Shown: positions 1-8,714, counted from the first letter of the stretch. The stretch: DNA of 64,000 nucleotides from Ruegeria arenilitoris (GCF_013032855.1 NZ_WQDA01000002.1:124001-188000); one strand, 5' to 3'. Numbers and translations: made by a program. Notes: a model not told the origin generated them from the letters alone.

Positions 1-284
1 AGCCGAAGCACCGCGCCATAGATCATCGGCGCCACCAGGAAGAAATCGCGCAGCGTGGCATAGGACATCTGCGACACCCGCGCGCCCCGGTTTTCACGCA
101 GTTCAAGATAGCCCAGCCCGGCCAGATGCCGGAACACTTCGCGCAGTGGCGTGCGCGACAGGCCGAACGCCTCGGACAGCTGCGCCTCGTCCAGATCATC
201 GCCAGGGCGCAGTTTCAGCGTCATCACCGCCGCCTTCAGATGCGCGGCCAGCGCCGCCTTGCGGCTTTTCGTGTCGTCTTTCAT
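1..284 (-). CDS. GntR-family transcriptional regulator (partial, C-terminus outside window)
   Basis: The reverse strand reads from an ATG at 284 to the window edge without a stop, giving 94 residues. The N-terminus is a GntR winged helix-turn-helix: a KAAVMTLKLRPGDDLDE segment, then the recognition-helix signature LSEAFGLSRTPLREVFRHL and a wing ending in RENRGARV. The effector-binding domain (probably FCD, from the start of a helical segment after the wing) is cut off. It is divergent from the GlxA-type regulator at 397, so the 112-bp gap probably holds both promoters. The regulated pathway cannot be told from what is visible. Confidence 0.85.
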   Translation of the reverse strand, partial: MKDDTKSRKAALAAHLKAAVMTLKLRPGDDLDEAQLSEAFGLSRTPLREVFRHLAGLGYLELRENRGARVSQMSYATLRDFFLVAPMIYGAVLR

Positions 285-355
285 CCCCAACCTTCGCTTT
301 GGTCGAATCGCGACACCCAGGATGTCGCCTCTGCTCTTGCCCGATAAAATGCAAC

Positions 356-365
356 TTGTACACAA
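356..365. promoter_or_regulatory. Candidate GntR operator (TTGT-AC-ACAA dyad)
   Basis: TTGTACACAA has symmetric TTGT/ACAA arms and lies in the divergent promoter region 31 bp before the GlxA-type start codon. GntR-family proteins often bind short dyads of this kind next to their own gene. The assignment is inference from position and symmetry only. Confidence 0.3.
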
Positions 366-396
366 TCAGTCTGACCGCCCGTGATAGACTGAGCGC

Positions 397-1347
397 ATGA
401 CCCGCCCGCAACATTTCTGTTTCATCCTCGTTCCCGAGTTCTCGCACCTGGCCTTCTCCTGCGCGGTCGAGCCGCTGCGGATCGCCAACTGGGTCAGCGG
501 CGAGGAACTGTACCGCTGGTCCTTCGCCTCGGAGGACGGCGCGCAGGCGGTGTGTTCGAACGGGTCCGTGACACTGGTGCATGGCGGGTTGGCGGACCTG
601 CCGAAATGCGACCAGATCTTTGTTTTGTCGGGCATTCACATGCGCGATCACGTCAGCCGACCCCTGCTGGCCGCGCTGCGCCGCGAACGGGCGCGCGGCA
701 CGGCCATCGGGGCGCTGTGTTCGGGTGCGTGGCTGCTGGCCGAGGCCGGGTTCCTGAACGGGATGCAGGCGGCGATCCATTGGGAATATCACGACGCCTT
801 CATGGAGGCTTTCCCGGACGTGAATCTGGTGCGCAGCGTCTTCGTGGCCGATGAAAAGCACATGACCGCCTCGGGCGGCACCGCAACGGCCGACCTGATG
901 CTGCACCTGATCGAGCGCGACCACGGGCAGGACCTGTCGATCGCGGTGGCCGACCAGATGGTCTACAACGCCGTGCGCAACGCGACCGCCGATCAGCGTG
1001 TGTCGCTGCAATCGCGCAACGGCATGCGCAACGCGCATCTGGCCAAGGCGATCCAGATCATGGCCGACCGCATCAACGACCCGATCTCGCCGGCGGTGAT
1101 CGCCGAACAGATCGGCATCTCGACCCGCCAGCTGGAACGGTTGTTCGGCAAATACCTCAACGCCTCGCCCAAGAAATACTTCATGGAGCTGCGGCTGGAC
1201 CGCGCGCGAAACCTGCTGTTGCAGACCGAATCTTCGGTCACCGACGTGGCCTTTGCCTGCGGCTTTGAAAGCCCGGGCCATTTTTCACGCGTGTACCGCG
1301 CCGCCTTCGGCGTCACCCCGATGCAGCAGCGCAGCCGGCTGGACTGA
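397..1347 (+). CDS. GlxA-family AraC-type transcriptional regulator
   Basis: A 316-residue protein with the two-domain GlxA layout. An N-terminal DJ-1/PfpI-like domain (about residues 5-185) carries the nucleophile-elbow segment GALCSGAWLLA with Cys108. A C-terminal AraC helix-turn-helix pair (about 215-316) includes ISTRQLERLFGKYL and VTDVAFACGFESPGHFSRVYR. Length is typical. Characterised relatives (GbdR, CdhR, ArgR types) control choline, carnitine, glycine betaine or arginine catabolism in response to a small ligand; the ligand here is unknown. It is divergent from the GntR gene and 76 bp upstream of an SDR gene that it may control. Confidence 0.9.
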   Translation: MTRPQHFCFILVPEFSHLAFSCAVEPLRIANWVSGEELYRWSFASEDGAQAVCSNGSVTLVHGGLADLPKCDQIFVLSGIHMRDHVSRPLLAALRRERARGTAIGALCSGAWLLAEAGFLNGMQAAIHWEYHDAFMEAFPDVNLVRSVFVADEKHMTASGGTATADLMLHLIERDHGQDLSIAVADQMVYNAVRNATADQRVSLQSRNGMRNAHLAKAIQIMADRINDPISPAVIAEQIGISTRQLERLFGKYLNASPKKYFMELRLDRARNLLLQTESSVTDVAFACGFESPGHFSRVYRAAFGVTPMQQRSRLD

Positions 1348-1423
1348 GTCACTGCCGACTGGACAGGACGTGCCATCTCGGATTATTTGAACAAACGTTC
1401 AGATCACTGGGGAGGAGCCCGCC

Positions 1424-2179
1424 ATGCAATTGTCCACCACCGCTGCCGTCATCACCGGCGGCGCCTCGGGCCTCGGAGAGGCCACCGCCCGTTACTTTGC
1501 CGAGAACGGCGCGCAGGTCACCATCCTCGACCGCGATGCCGAGCATGGCGCGCAGGTCGCGACCGAGATCGGCGGACATTTCGCCCAGACCGACGTGACG
1601 GACGGGAACTCGGTGGCCGCGGCCATTGCGCTGGCGATGGAGAAGATGGGCAAGATCACCGCCTGCGTGAACTGTGCCGGCATCGCCTATGGCATCAAAA
1701 CCGTCGGCAAGGACGGCCCGCATCCGCTGGACGCCTTTCAGCGCACCATCGACATCAACCTGGTGGGCACCTTCAACGTGTCGCGTCTGGCCGCCGCCGA
1801 GATGGCCAAGAACGCGCCCGAGTCGGATGGCGCGCGTGGCGTGATCATCAACACCGCCTCGATTGCCGCGTTTGACGGACAGAAAGGTCAGGCGGCCTAT
1901 GCGGCGTCCAAGGGCGGTGTCGTGGGCATGACCCTGCCGATGGCGCGCGACCTGGCCTCGACCGGGATCCGGGTCATGACCATCGCGCCCGGCATCTTCA
2001 TGACGCCGATGCTGGCCGGCCTGCCCGAAGAGGTGCAGCAGCAGTTGGCCGCCGACGTGCCCAACCCCGCCCGCCTGGGCGACCCGCGCGAATATGGCCG
2101 GCTGGCCGGATTCATCGTCGAGATGGGCTATCTGAACGGCGAAGTCATCCGCATCGACGGCGCCCTGCGGATGCGCTGA
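1424..2179 (+). CDS. Short-chain dehydrogenase, 3-hydroxyacyl-CoA dehydrogenase type II-like
   Basis: A 251-residue Rossmann-fold NAD(P)-dependent oxidoreductase. Visible motifs are the cofactor loop TGGASGLG at residue 11, a CAG triad in place of the usual NNAG, and the catalytic Ser plus YAASK. The long insertion around residues 95-110 and the C-terminal VIRIDGALRMR resemble 17-beta-HSD type 10/3-hydroxyacyl-CoA dehydrogenases, which oxidise 3-hydroxyacyl-CoA in fatty-acid or branched-chain degradation. The SD-like GGGGAGG lies just before the ATG. The substrate is inferred from overall similarity and is not proven. A GC-rich hairpin follows the stop codon. Confidence 0.85.
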   Translation: MQLSTTAAVITGGASGLGEATARYFAENGAQVTILDRDAEHGAQVATEIGGHFAQTDVTDGNSVAAAIALAMEKMGKITACVNCAGIAYGIKTVGKDGPHPLDAFQRTIDINLVGTFNVSRLAAAEMAKNAPESDGARGVIINTASIAAFDGQKGQAAYAASKGGVVGMTLPMARDLASTGIRVMTIAPGIFMTPMLAGLPEEVQQQLAADVPNPARLGDPREYGRLAGFIVEMGYLNGEVIRIDGALRMR

Positions 2180-2195
2180 CCCTCACTGACGATTT

Positions 2196-2233
2196 CCGGC
2201 CCGGTCGATCTTCGTCCGGGCCGGCCATTTTCG
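2196..2233 (+). terminator. Probable terminator after the SDR gene
   Basis: A 9-bp stem CCGGCCCGG / CCGGGCCGG (2196-2204 with 2216-2224) has an 11-nt loop and is followed by CCATTTTCGTTT, a modest T-rich tract. It lies 17 bp after the SDR stop codon. Confidence 0.6.
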
Positions 2234-2290
2234 TTTCGTACAAAACGGAAGACCTCCGTCCCGGGGCCGGTACAAAACAGACGAATTGGC

Positions 2291-4099
2291 TCAGCCCGCC
2301 TCGGCCTTTTCTTCCAGTTCCAGCCATTCCTCCTCGGCGGCGGCCAGCTTCTCCTGCCGCTCGACAAGGGCTTCGGTCGCCTTCTGGAATTTCACCGGCT
2401 CGCGGGTGAATAGCTCGGGGTCCGACATCAGTTCCTCCAGCTTGGCGATCTCGGCTTCCAGCCGCGCGATCTCGGCGGGCAGTTTCTCGAGCCGGTGCTT
2501 TTCGGAAAAGGACAGGCCGGTTTTCGGCTTGGATTCTTGCTTGACCTTCGGCTTGTTCTCTTTTGTTTTCTCAGGCTTTTTCTCGACCAGATCGCCGCGC
2601 TGTGCGACATAGTCCGACCAGCCGCCCGCATAGACGGTCGCGCGGCCGTTGCCCTCCATCGCGATCGTGGTGGTCGCCACGCGATCCAGGAAATCCCGGT
2701 CGTGACTGACCAGCAGCACGGTGCCGTCATAGTCGTCCAGCAACTCCTGCAACAGGTCCAGCGTCTCGATATCTAGGTCGTTGGTCGGTTCGTCCAACAC
2801 CAGCAGGTTCGACGGTTTCGCCATCAGCTTGGCCAGCAGCAACCGCGCTTTTTCGCCGCCCGACAAGGACTTGACGGCCGCTCTTGCCTGCCGTTCGTCG
2901 AACAGGAACTCCTTGAGGTAGCCGACCACATGCTTGGGCTGGCCGCGCACCATCACCTGATCGGCCTTGCCCGAGACGCGCATCTCGGGGTCGCCGGTCA
3001 GGCTGTCCCACAGGGTCATCTCGGGGTCCAGCTGCGCGCGGGTCTGGTCGAAAACCGCGATTTCGAGGTTGGTGCCCAGCGTCACCGCCCCCTCGTCCGG
3101 CTCCACCTCGCCCAGCAGCATCTTCAGAACGGTGGTCTTGCCCACGCCATTCGGCCCGACAAAGGCCACCCGATCGCCGCGCTGCACCAGCAGGTCTAGG
3201 TTACGCACGATAGGCTTGCCGTCGAACGCCTTGCTGATGCCGCGCGCCTCGATCACCTTGCGCCCGGATTTCGGACCGGTCTCCAAGGACATGGCCGCCG
3301 AGCCCTGACGCTTGATCTGCGCCGCGCGTTCGGCCCGCAGGGCCTGCAACGCCCGCACCCGGCCCTGGTTGCGCTTGCGGCGGGCGCTGATCCCCTCGAC
3401 CGCCCAACGCGCCTCGGACTTGATCAGCCGGTCCAGCTTGTGGCGTTGCTGATCTTCCTCCTCCCAGATCTTTTCACGCCACGCCTCGAAGGCCTCGAAC
3501 CCCTGCTCCTGCCGGCGCACCAAACCGCGGTCAATCCACAGTGTTGCCCGGGTCAGTGCTCGCAGGAATGCGCGGTCATGCGAGATCAGGACAAAGGCCG
3601 CTCGCGTCGCACCCAGTTCACGTTCGAGCCAACCGATGGCCTCGATGTCCAGATGGTTGGTCGGCTCGTCCAGCAGCATCAAATCGGGGGCCTCGGCCAT
3701 CAGCTTGGCCAGCGCCGCGCGGCGCCGTTCCCCGCCCGAGGCAGTCTGAACCGCGCGCGAGGGGTCGAATTTCAACCCTTCCCCGGCCCGTTCCACCTTG
3801 TACAGCTCGCCGGGTTCCAGCCCGCTGGCCGCATAATCGCCCAGCGTGGCAAAGCCCTCCATCGTCGGGTCCTGCTCCATGTAACCCACGGATTTGCCGG
3901 GCGGCACCACAATGTCGCCCCGGTCCGGTTCGACCAGACCGGCCATGACCTTCATCAGGGTGGATTTGCCCGAGCCGTTCCGCCCGACCAGCGCAACGCG
4001 GTCGCCGGGCTGAACCACCAGGTCCAGATCGGAAAACACCGGCTCGCCCCCGAAGGTCAGCGAGATACCGGACATCTGCAACAAAGGAATACGTGCCAT
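2291..4099 (-). CDS. uup: ABC-F family ATP-binding protein, Uup-like
   Basis: A 602-residue soluble protein with two ABC ATPase domains and no membrane segments. Walker A motifs are GRNGSGKST near residue 40 and GPNGVGKTT near 320. ABC signatures are SGGERRR and SGGEKAR, each followed by a LDEPTNxLDIE Walker B/D-loop typical of ABC-F. A Lys/Glu-rich C-terminal segment (about 505-602) is the coiled coil typical of Uup, which can bind branched DNA. ABC-F proteins act at the ribosomal E/P site or in transposon-excision control. It is downstream of the acyltransferase gene on the same strand, separated by a small hairpin. Confidence 0.9.
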   Translation of the reverse strand: MARIPLLQMSGISLTFGGEPVFSDLDLVVQPGDRVALVGRNGSGKSTLMKVMAGLVEPDRGDIVVPPGKSVGYMEQDPTMEGFATLGDYAASGLEPGELYKVERAGEGLKFDPSRAVQTASGGERRRAALAKLMAEAPDLMLLDEPTNHLDIEAIGWLERELGATRAAFVLISHDRAFLRALTRATLWIDRGLVRRQEQGFEAFEAWREKIWEEEDQQRHKLDRLIKSEARWAVEGISARRKRNQGRVRALQALRAERAAQIKRQGSAAMSLETGPKSGRKVIEARGISKAFDGKPIVRNLDLLVQRGDRVAFVGPNGVGKTTVLKMLLGEVEPDEGAVTLGTNLEIAVFDQTRAQLDPEMTLWDSLTGDPEMRVSGKADQVMVRGQPKHVVGYLKEFLFDERQARAAVKSLSGGEKARLLLAKLMAKPSNLLVLDEPTNDLDIETLDLLQELLDDYDGTVLLVSHDRDFLDRVATTTIAMEGNGRATVYAGGWSDYVAQRGDLVEKKPEKTKENKPKVKQESKPKTGLSFSEKHRLEKLPAEIARLEAEIAKLEELMSDPELFTREPVKFQKATEALVERQEKLAAAEEEWLELEEKAEAG

Positions 4100-4123
4100 A
4101 AGCGCCAGCTAAACCGGCAGGCA

Positions 4124-4142
4124 TTGGGCGTCAACGCCCCAA
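4124..4142 (-). terminator. Small hairpin between the acyltransferase and uup
   Basis: On the minus strand TTGGGGCG and CGCCCAA flank a short loop, forming a 7-8-bp stem without a following T tract. It may be a weak or Rho-assisted terminator for the upstream acyltransferase gene, or part of the uup leader. Confidence 0.35.
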
Positions 4143-4168
4143 CCTCACCTTTTGCCAGCAGCGCGGCT

Positions 4169-4909
4169 TCAGCCCGCGATCATCCGCAAGAGGCGTTTCC
4201 GCGCCGCGGGAATCGCGCCGATCTCGACGCCGGTGAAGACATGCAGCGTGTTCAGTTGGCGGTCCACCACCGCATGATCGCTGACCCAGCCACCCATCAT
4301 AAGATAAGTACGCAGCAACGGCGGCATTCGCAGCATGGCCTTTCTGGCATCCGGGCGCCGCCGCAGCCGCGCGGCAAAGCGGAACACGTCCGGCGCCTTG
4401 ACCCGCGGTAACCAGCGCTTGGGCGCAAGGTGGCGATGCTTGAGGATCGCGAAGGCATCCAGGTATTCCGCAGTCTCAGTTCCTGCGAAGGACGAGCATC
4501 CGAACAGCAACTGGACCCCGTTGCGGTCGACGAAGGCCGTCATCGCGCCCCAGGCCACCCTCAGGATATCGGGGTCAGTCCAATCGGGATGGATGCAGAA
4601 CCGCCCCATTTCCACCATGCGCCCATCAAAGCTCTGCAAAGCGGAAAGGTCATAGAACTGGGCCGAATAACTCCGGCTGATGTCGCTGCCGCTGTCCATG
4701 ACCAGCATCCGGAAACAGCAGACCAACTGGCCACCTGCCTGCGAATCCTCGACCAGAACATGGGCGCAGGTAACGTCGAATTTGTCCTGATCCGTCTCGG
4801 CTGTTCGGAATGCAAGAGTACGAAGATTCTGGGCTGCCCGCACGTCCTCGGGACACCGCGCCAGGCGCGCGCGGAAGCGGCCTTTGTCCAACAAAATATC
4901 ATCGGCCAT
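4169..4909 (-). CDS. OlsB-family N-acyltransferase (ornithine/glutamine aminolipid synthesis)
   Basis: A 246-residue GNAT-fold protein of the acyl-ACP:amino acid N-acyltransferase family. It transfers a 3-hydroxyacyl chain to the alpha-amino group of ornithine (OlsB) or, in marine Rhodobacteraceae, glutamine (GlsB), making the lyso-precursor of aminolipids. Visible features are FRTAETDQDKFDVTCAHVLV, the central MVEMGRFCIHPDW motif and FGCSSFAGTE, all typical of OlsB-like enzymes. ATG at 4909 is chosen over an in-frame GTG at 4924 because GGAGG lies 8 bp ahead of it. No O-acyltransferase gene (olsA) is adjacent, unlike many olsBA operons, so either substrate is possible. Confidence 0.8.
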   Translation of the reverse strand: MADDILLDKGRFRARLARCPEDVRAAQNLRTLAFRTAETDQDKFDVTCAHVLVEDSQAGGQLVCCFRMLVMDSGSDISRSYSAQFYDLSALQSFDGRMVEMGRFCIHPDWTDPDILRVAWGAMTAFVDRNGVQLLFGCSSFAGTETAEYLDAFAILKHRHLAPKRWLPRVKAPDVFRFAARLRRRPDARKAMLRMPPLLRTYLMMGGWVSDHAVVDRQLNTLHVFTGVEIGAIPAARKRLLRMIAG

Positions 4910-5007
4910 GGTCGCATCCTCCACGGTTTCTCACCGATTGCGATCTGCCTGATCCCATGCACCAATAGTGTGACCGCCGTGTGAAGCTTTCAACCGGCGG
5001 CCGGAAA

Positions 5008-5481
5008 TTAGCTGGCCCCCGGGATGTTCGACGGGCTGAATTGGCCGATGTTGCCCAGCAGCTGCCGCAGGAAGCCTTTGTCCTGAACACTGGAGTCCGT
5101 CACACGGCGATCCAGCACGATGACATAGCCGTCTTCGAGACCGAATTTCTCGATATTGCGGACGACGCCACGCTGGTCAAAGCTGATCGCCACCAATTCG
5201 CGCGAGACGACCTCGGGGCGTTTGGGGCCATAGTGGCGAACGCGCGACGCCACATAGTAGAAACCCGAATCCTTCAACACACCTGACGAGCTGGGCGCGC
5301 CAGCCTTTTCCAGAACCGTGTCGCGGGTATCGACGCCAACCTTGATCTCGGCCAGCTCTTCCGGGGTGGGGATATAGCCGTGTTTCTTGTAGACCGGGGT
5401 ACAGGCAACAGCGGTGGCCAGAACAAGCGTGCAGGCAACCGCCCTGGACGCCGGTTTCAGCCTGTTCAGTACTTTCAACAT
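5008..5481 (-). CDS. bamE: Outer-membrane assembly lipoprotein BamE/SmpA family
   Basis: A 157-residue lipoprotein. The start MLKVLNRLKP gives a basic N-region, a hydrophobic stretch and a lipobox-like LATAVAC with the lipidated Cys at about residue 27. An SmpA/OmlA domain follows (about 45-120), with the family's VxxGxxxxDVxxxxGxP-like turn seen as IKVGVDTRDTVLEKAGAP. BamE stabilises the BamABCD beta-barrel assembly machine at the outer membrane. The upstream in-frame start at 5550 is rejected because it would put charged sequence before the signal peptide and overlap the divergent yceD start. Start codons of bamE and yceD are 83 bp apart. Confidence 0.87.
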   Translation of the reverse strand: MLKVLNRLKPASRAVACTLVLATAVACTPVYKKHGYIPTPEELAEIKVGVDTRDTVLEKAGAPSSSGVLKDSGFYYVASRVRHYGPKRPEVVSRELVAISFDQRGVVRNIEKFGLEDGYVIVLDRRVTDSSVQDKGFLRQLLGNIGQFSPSNIPGAS

Positions 5482-5564
5482 GTTCACCCTCTTGCCTTGG
5501 TCCCTTGCGGCTTCTATCCGATTACAGAAACCCATGCCCCGGTTCAACACAGGAAAGGGTCACA

Positions 5565-6101
5565 ATGACCGACCTCTCAACATTGCGCGTCGCCGATCTG
5601 CCTCAAAACAGCCCGACCGCGTTCGAATTGCGCCCCTCTGCCCGGCAACTCGAGGAAATTCGTGATGCGTTGGGCCTGCTCGGGCTGCGCAAGCTGAGTT
5701 TTGTCGGCGAGCTGCGCGCGCAGGGTAAGCGTGATTGGGTGTTGACCGCCAAGCTGGGCGCGACCGTCATTCAGCCCTGCGTGGTGACGCTGGACCCGGT
5801 CACGACCCGGATCGAGGCCCCGGTGCGGCGCATTTTCCTGGCCAATTGGACCGAACCGGACGAACCCGAGTTCGAAATGCCCGAAGATGACGAGACCGAA
5901 GCCTTGGGCCCGGAGATCGATCTGGACCAGGTGATGCGCGAGGCACTGTCCCTTGCGTTGCCCCAATACCCCCGGAAAGACGGCGCACATCTGGGCGACG
6001 CGAACTATACCGAACCGGGCAAACAGGCGATGACCGACGAGGATGCCAAACCCTTTGCCGGGCTGGCGTCCCTGCGTGACGCGCTAAAAAAAGACGAGTG
6101 A
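5565..6101 (+). CDS. yceD: YceD/DUF177 family protein
   Basis: A 178-residue acidic protein of the DUF177 family, whose genes usually precede rpmF and are implicated in 23S rRNA accumulation. The conserved core is GLLGLRKLSFVGELRAQGKRDWVLTAKL..VIQPCVVTLDPV, and the acidic middle (about 100-125) and C-terminal GLASLRDALKK are family hallmarks. The ATG at 5565 has AGGAAAGG 6 bp upstream; an earlier in-frame start at 5505 lacks one. It is the first gene of the yceD-rpmF-plsX-fabH cluster. A 205-bp gap to rpmF shows no convincing extra gene. Confidence 0.88.
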   Translation: MTDLSTLRVADLPQNSPTAFELRPSARQLEEIRDALGLLGLRKLSFVGELRAQGKRDWVLTAKLGATVIQPCVVTLDPVTTRIEAPVRRIFLANWTEPDEPEFEMPEDDETEALGPEIDLDQVMREALSLALPQYPRKDGAHLGDANYTEPGKQAMTDEDAKPFAGLASLRDALKKDE

Positions 6102-6306
6102 CAGGGGATCGATTTCCTGTCATAGCAGGCGCTCAGAAAAATCGCTTGAACATGTCGAGAATCGCAGTATTTTCGCGCGCTCATCGGAATTTGGGTTGGA
6201 CATCGCGGGGCTTGTTCCCTAAACGCACGTCACACCACGAGAAAACGAAGAATGAAACCCGGCCTGCAGCGAATCTGCTGGCCCTTAGTAGACAAAGGTT
6301 GAGACC

Positions 6307-6513
6307 ATGGCCGTCCAACAGAACAAAGTTTCCAAGTCGCGTCGCAACAACCGCCGCGCACACGACGCTCTGGTTGCTGCAAACCCGAACGAATGCGCGA
6401 ACTGCGGCGAGCTGAAGCGCCCGCACCACGTTTGCGCAGCCTGCGGCCACTATGACGATCGTGAAGTCGTCGCTCAGGCCGACGACATCGACCTGGACGA
6501 AGACGCGGCCTAA
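6307..6513 (+). CDS. rpmF: 50S ribosomal protein L32
   Basis: A 68-residue basic protein matching L32: the lysine/arginine-rich N-terminus [19 protein letters not shown] and a zinc-ribbon CANCGE...CAACGHYD with four cysteines (C-x2-C, C-x2-C). L32 sits near the peptidyl-transferase region of the large subunit. The acidic tail [10 protein letters not shown] is common in alphaproteobacterial versions. plsX begins 24 bp downstream, so the two are probably cotranscribed. Confidence 0.97.
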   Translation: MAVQQNKVSKSRRNNRRAHDALVAANPNECANCGELKRPHHVCAACGHYDDREVVAQADDIDLDEDAA

Positions 6514-6537
6514 GCCTGATTGAACGCAGGTTCTGGC

Positions 6538-7623
6538 ATGACAGCGCAGCCCACGCAGACCGGAAAGATCATCATCTCGGTTGACGCAATGGGCGGGGAT
6601 TCAGGTCCCGGCGTGGTCGTGGCTGGAATCGCGAAGTCAGCAAAGAAGAACCCCGAGGTCGGATTTCTTCTGCACGGCCCGAAAGATGTGCTGAGCAAGC
6701 TTGTATCGAAACGGCGTGTCCTCGACGGACGCGTCGTTTTTCGTGATTGCCCGGACGTGGTCACGATGCAGGACAAGCCCAGCCAGGTGGTGCGCAGCGG
6801 CAAGAACACCTCGATGTGGTCGGCGCTGGAATCGGTGCGTCAGGGCGAGGCCCATGGTGCCGTCTCCTGCGGCAATACCGGCGCGCTGATGGCGCTGTCG
6901 ATGATGCGGCTGCGCAAACTGCCCGGGGTGAACCGCCCCGCCATCGCGATTCTGTGGCCATCCCGCAACCCTCAGGGCTTCAACGTCATGCTGGACGTGG
7001 GCGCGGATGTGCGGGCCGACGCCAAGGATCTGCTGCAGTTCGCGTTGATGGGCGCTTCTTATGCGCGCAACGGCATGGAACTGACCCGCCCGCGTATCGG
7101 GCTGCTGAACGTCGGCACCGAAGAGCACAAAGGCCGCGCCGAACTCAAGGAAGCCCATGCCCTGATCACCGAATTCGCGGATCAGGCAAACTTTGATTTC
7201 GTGGGCTTCGTGGAAGGCAGCGACATTCCAGGCGACAAGGCGGATGTCATTGTTACGGATGGGTTTACCGGAAACGTCGCCATCAAGACCGGAGAAGGCA
7301 CGGCCAGCCTGATCGGTGACCTGCTCCGCGAGGCCTTCAAGTATTCGCCCCTATCTCGCCTGGCCTCGGTTCTGGCCATCACCTCTCTGCAGCGATTGAA
7401 GAAACGCATCGACCCGCGCCGCGTCAACGGCGGGGTCTTTCTTGGCCTGAACGGCACTGTCATCAAATCCCACGGAGGCGCCGACGCCACCGGCGTGTCT
7501 GCCGCGATCAAGCTGGCTTTCACCCTGGCCAAGTCCGGCTTTGCGGAAAAATTGGCAGCACGGGTTGCATCCACGGCTGAGCTTGAACAAGATGCAGCGC
7601 AATCTGCGCTGCAGACCAAATAA
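6538..7623 (+). CDS. plsX: Phosphate acyltransferase PlsX
   Basis: A 361-residue soluble enzyme that converts acyl-ACP and phosphate to acyl-phosphate, the donor for PlsY in phospholipid synthesis. Family features are IISVDAMGGDSGPGVVVAGI at the N-terminus, HGAVSCGNTGALMALS, LDVGADVRADAKDLLQFA, and the C-terminal FLGLNGTVIKSHG. The ATG at 6538 has GCAGG 7 bp upstream; the in-frame TTG at 6520 is less likely. It sits between rpmF and fabH, the standard order, linking fatty-acid initiation to phosphatidic acid synthesis. Confidence 0.96.
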   Translation: MTAQPTQTGKIIISVDAMGGDSGPGVVVAGIAKSAKKNPEVGFLLHGPKDVLSKLVSKRRVLDGRVVFRDCPDVVTMQDKPSQVVRSGKNTSMWSALESVRQGEAHGAVSCGNTGALMALSMMRLRKLPGVNRPAIAILWPSRNPQGFNVMLDVGADVRADAKDLLQFALMGASYARNGMELTRPRIGLLNVGTEEHKGRAELKEAHALITEFADQANFDFVGFVEGSDIPGDKADVIVTDGFTGNVAIKTGEGTASLIGDLLREAFKYSPLSRLASVLAITSLQRLKKRIDPRRVNGGVFLGLNGTVIKSHGGADATGVSAAIKLAFTLAKSGFAEKLAARVASTAELEQDAAQSALQTK

Positions 7624-7646
7624 GAACAAAGAAGGCAGTACCCCAG

Positions 7647-8618
7647 ATGGCAGGCCGTTCAGTCGTTGTAGGTGTCGGGCATTACCTGCCCAAGCGGGTG
7701 GTTCCGAACTCCGAATTCGAAAAGACGCTTGATACGACCGATGAATGGATTCGCACCCGTTCCGGTATCGAACGTCGGCACTTTGCGGCCGAAGATGAAA
7801 CCACGTCCGATCTGGCAACCTATGCGGCCAAAGCCGCTTTGCAGGACGCCGGCCTTACAGCTGATGACATTGACGCAATCGTACTGGCGACCTCGACCGC
7901 GGATCTGACGTTCCCGTCGGCCGCAACCATGGTTCAAGCCAATCTGGGCATGACCCGGGGGTTTGCCTTTGATGTTCAGGCCGTCTGCGCCGGTTTCGTG
8001 TTTGCGCTGAGCAACGCCAACGCCCTGATCCTTTCGGGTCAGGCCAAGCGGGTGCTGGTGATCGGCGCCGAAACTTTTTCGCGGATCATGGACTGGACCG
8101 ACAGATCGACTTGCGTGTTGTTCGGGGATGGGGCCGGTGCTCTCGTGCTCGAGGCGCAGGACGGTGCCGGAACAAGCGATGATCGAGGTATCCTGTCCAC
8201 GGATCTGCATTCGGATGGACGTTACAAGGACCTTCTGTACGTGGACGGCGGGGTGTCGACGCAATCGACGGGCCATCTTCGGATGCAGGGCAACCAGGTG
8301 TTCCGCCATGCGGTCGAAAAGCTCACCGCCACGGCAGAAACTGCCCTGGAACGCGCCGGACTGAACAGCCAGGACGTCGACTGGATCGTGCCGCATCAGG
8401 CCAATATCCGCATCATTCAGGGCACCGCAAAGAAGATGGGCCTGCCCATGGATCACGTTGTGGTGACCGTTCAGGACCACGGAAACACATCGGCCGCCTC
8501 GATTCCCCTGGCCCTGTCGGTGGGCAAGGAACGGGGCCAGATCAAGCAAGGTGATTTGATCGTGACCGAGGCGATTGGCGGCGGTTTGGCATGGGGCTCG
8601 GTGGTCCTGCGCTGGTAA
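7647..8618 (+). CDS. fabH: 3-oxoacyl-ACP synthase III (FabH)
   Basis: A 323-residue thiolase-fold condensing enzyme that joins acetyl-CoA and malonyl-ACP to start fatty-acid elongation. The catalytic triad is visible: Cys in FDVQAVCAGFVFALS (about residue 113), His in WIVPHQANIRII and Asn in QDHGNTSAASIPLAL. The N-terminal GVGHYLPKRVVPN and TDEWIRTRSGIERRH are FabH hallmarks. It follows plsX by 23 bp in the same direction. An independent promoter for the next gene, ihfA, lies downstream. Confidence 0.97.
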   Translation: MAGRSVVVGVGHYLPKRVVPNSEFEKTLDTTDEWIRTRSGIERRHFAAEDETTSDLATYAAKAALQDAGLTADDIDAIVLATSTADLTFPSAATMVQANLGMTRGFAFDVQAVCAGFVFALSNANALILSGQAKRVLVIGAETFSRIMDWTDRSTCVLFGDGAGALVLEAQDGAGTSDDRGILSTDLHSDGRYKDLLYVDGGVSTQSTGHLRMQGNQVFRHAVEKLTATAETALERAGLNSQDVDWIVPHQANIRIIQGTAKKMGLPMDHVVVTVQDHGNTSAASIPLALSVGKERGQIKQGDLIVTEAIGGGLAWGSVVLRW

Positions 8619-8661
8619 CCGGCGCAATCCGGCTTACACAGCCGCCCGCAATTCATTGATA

Positions 8662-8691
8662 TTGACAGCGAATTTGCGCTACCCCTATGCT
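8662..8691 (+). promoter_or_regulatory. Promoter of ihfA (sigma-70 type)
   Basis: TTGACA at 8662-8667 is separated by 18 bp from TATGCT at 8686-8691, close to the housekeeping consensus. A T/A-rich leader with AGGGG before the ATG follows. The match to consensus is unusually good for this GC-rich window. Confidence 0.7.
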
Positions 8692-8714
8692 CGAAAATCA
8701 ATAGGGGAAATGTC

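Noticed and set aside
196..1281. 361-codon frame opposite the GlxA-type regulator
   Set aside because: Antisense to a clear two-domain regulator and without any family-like motif.
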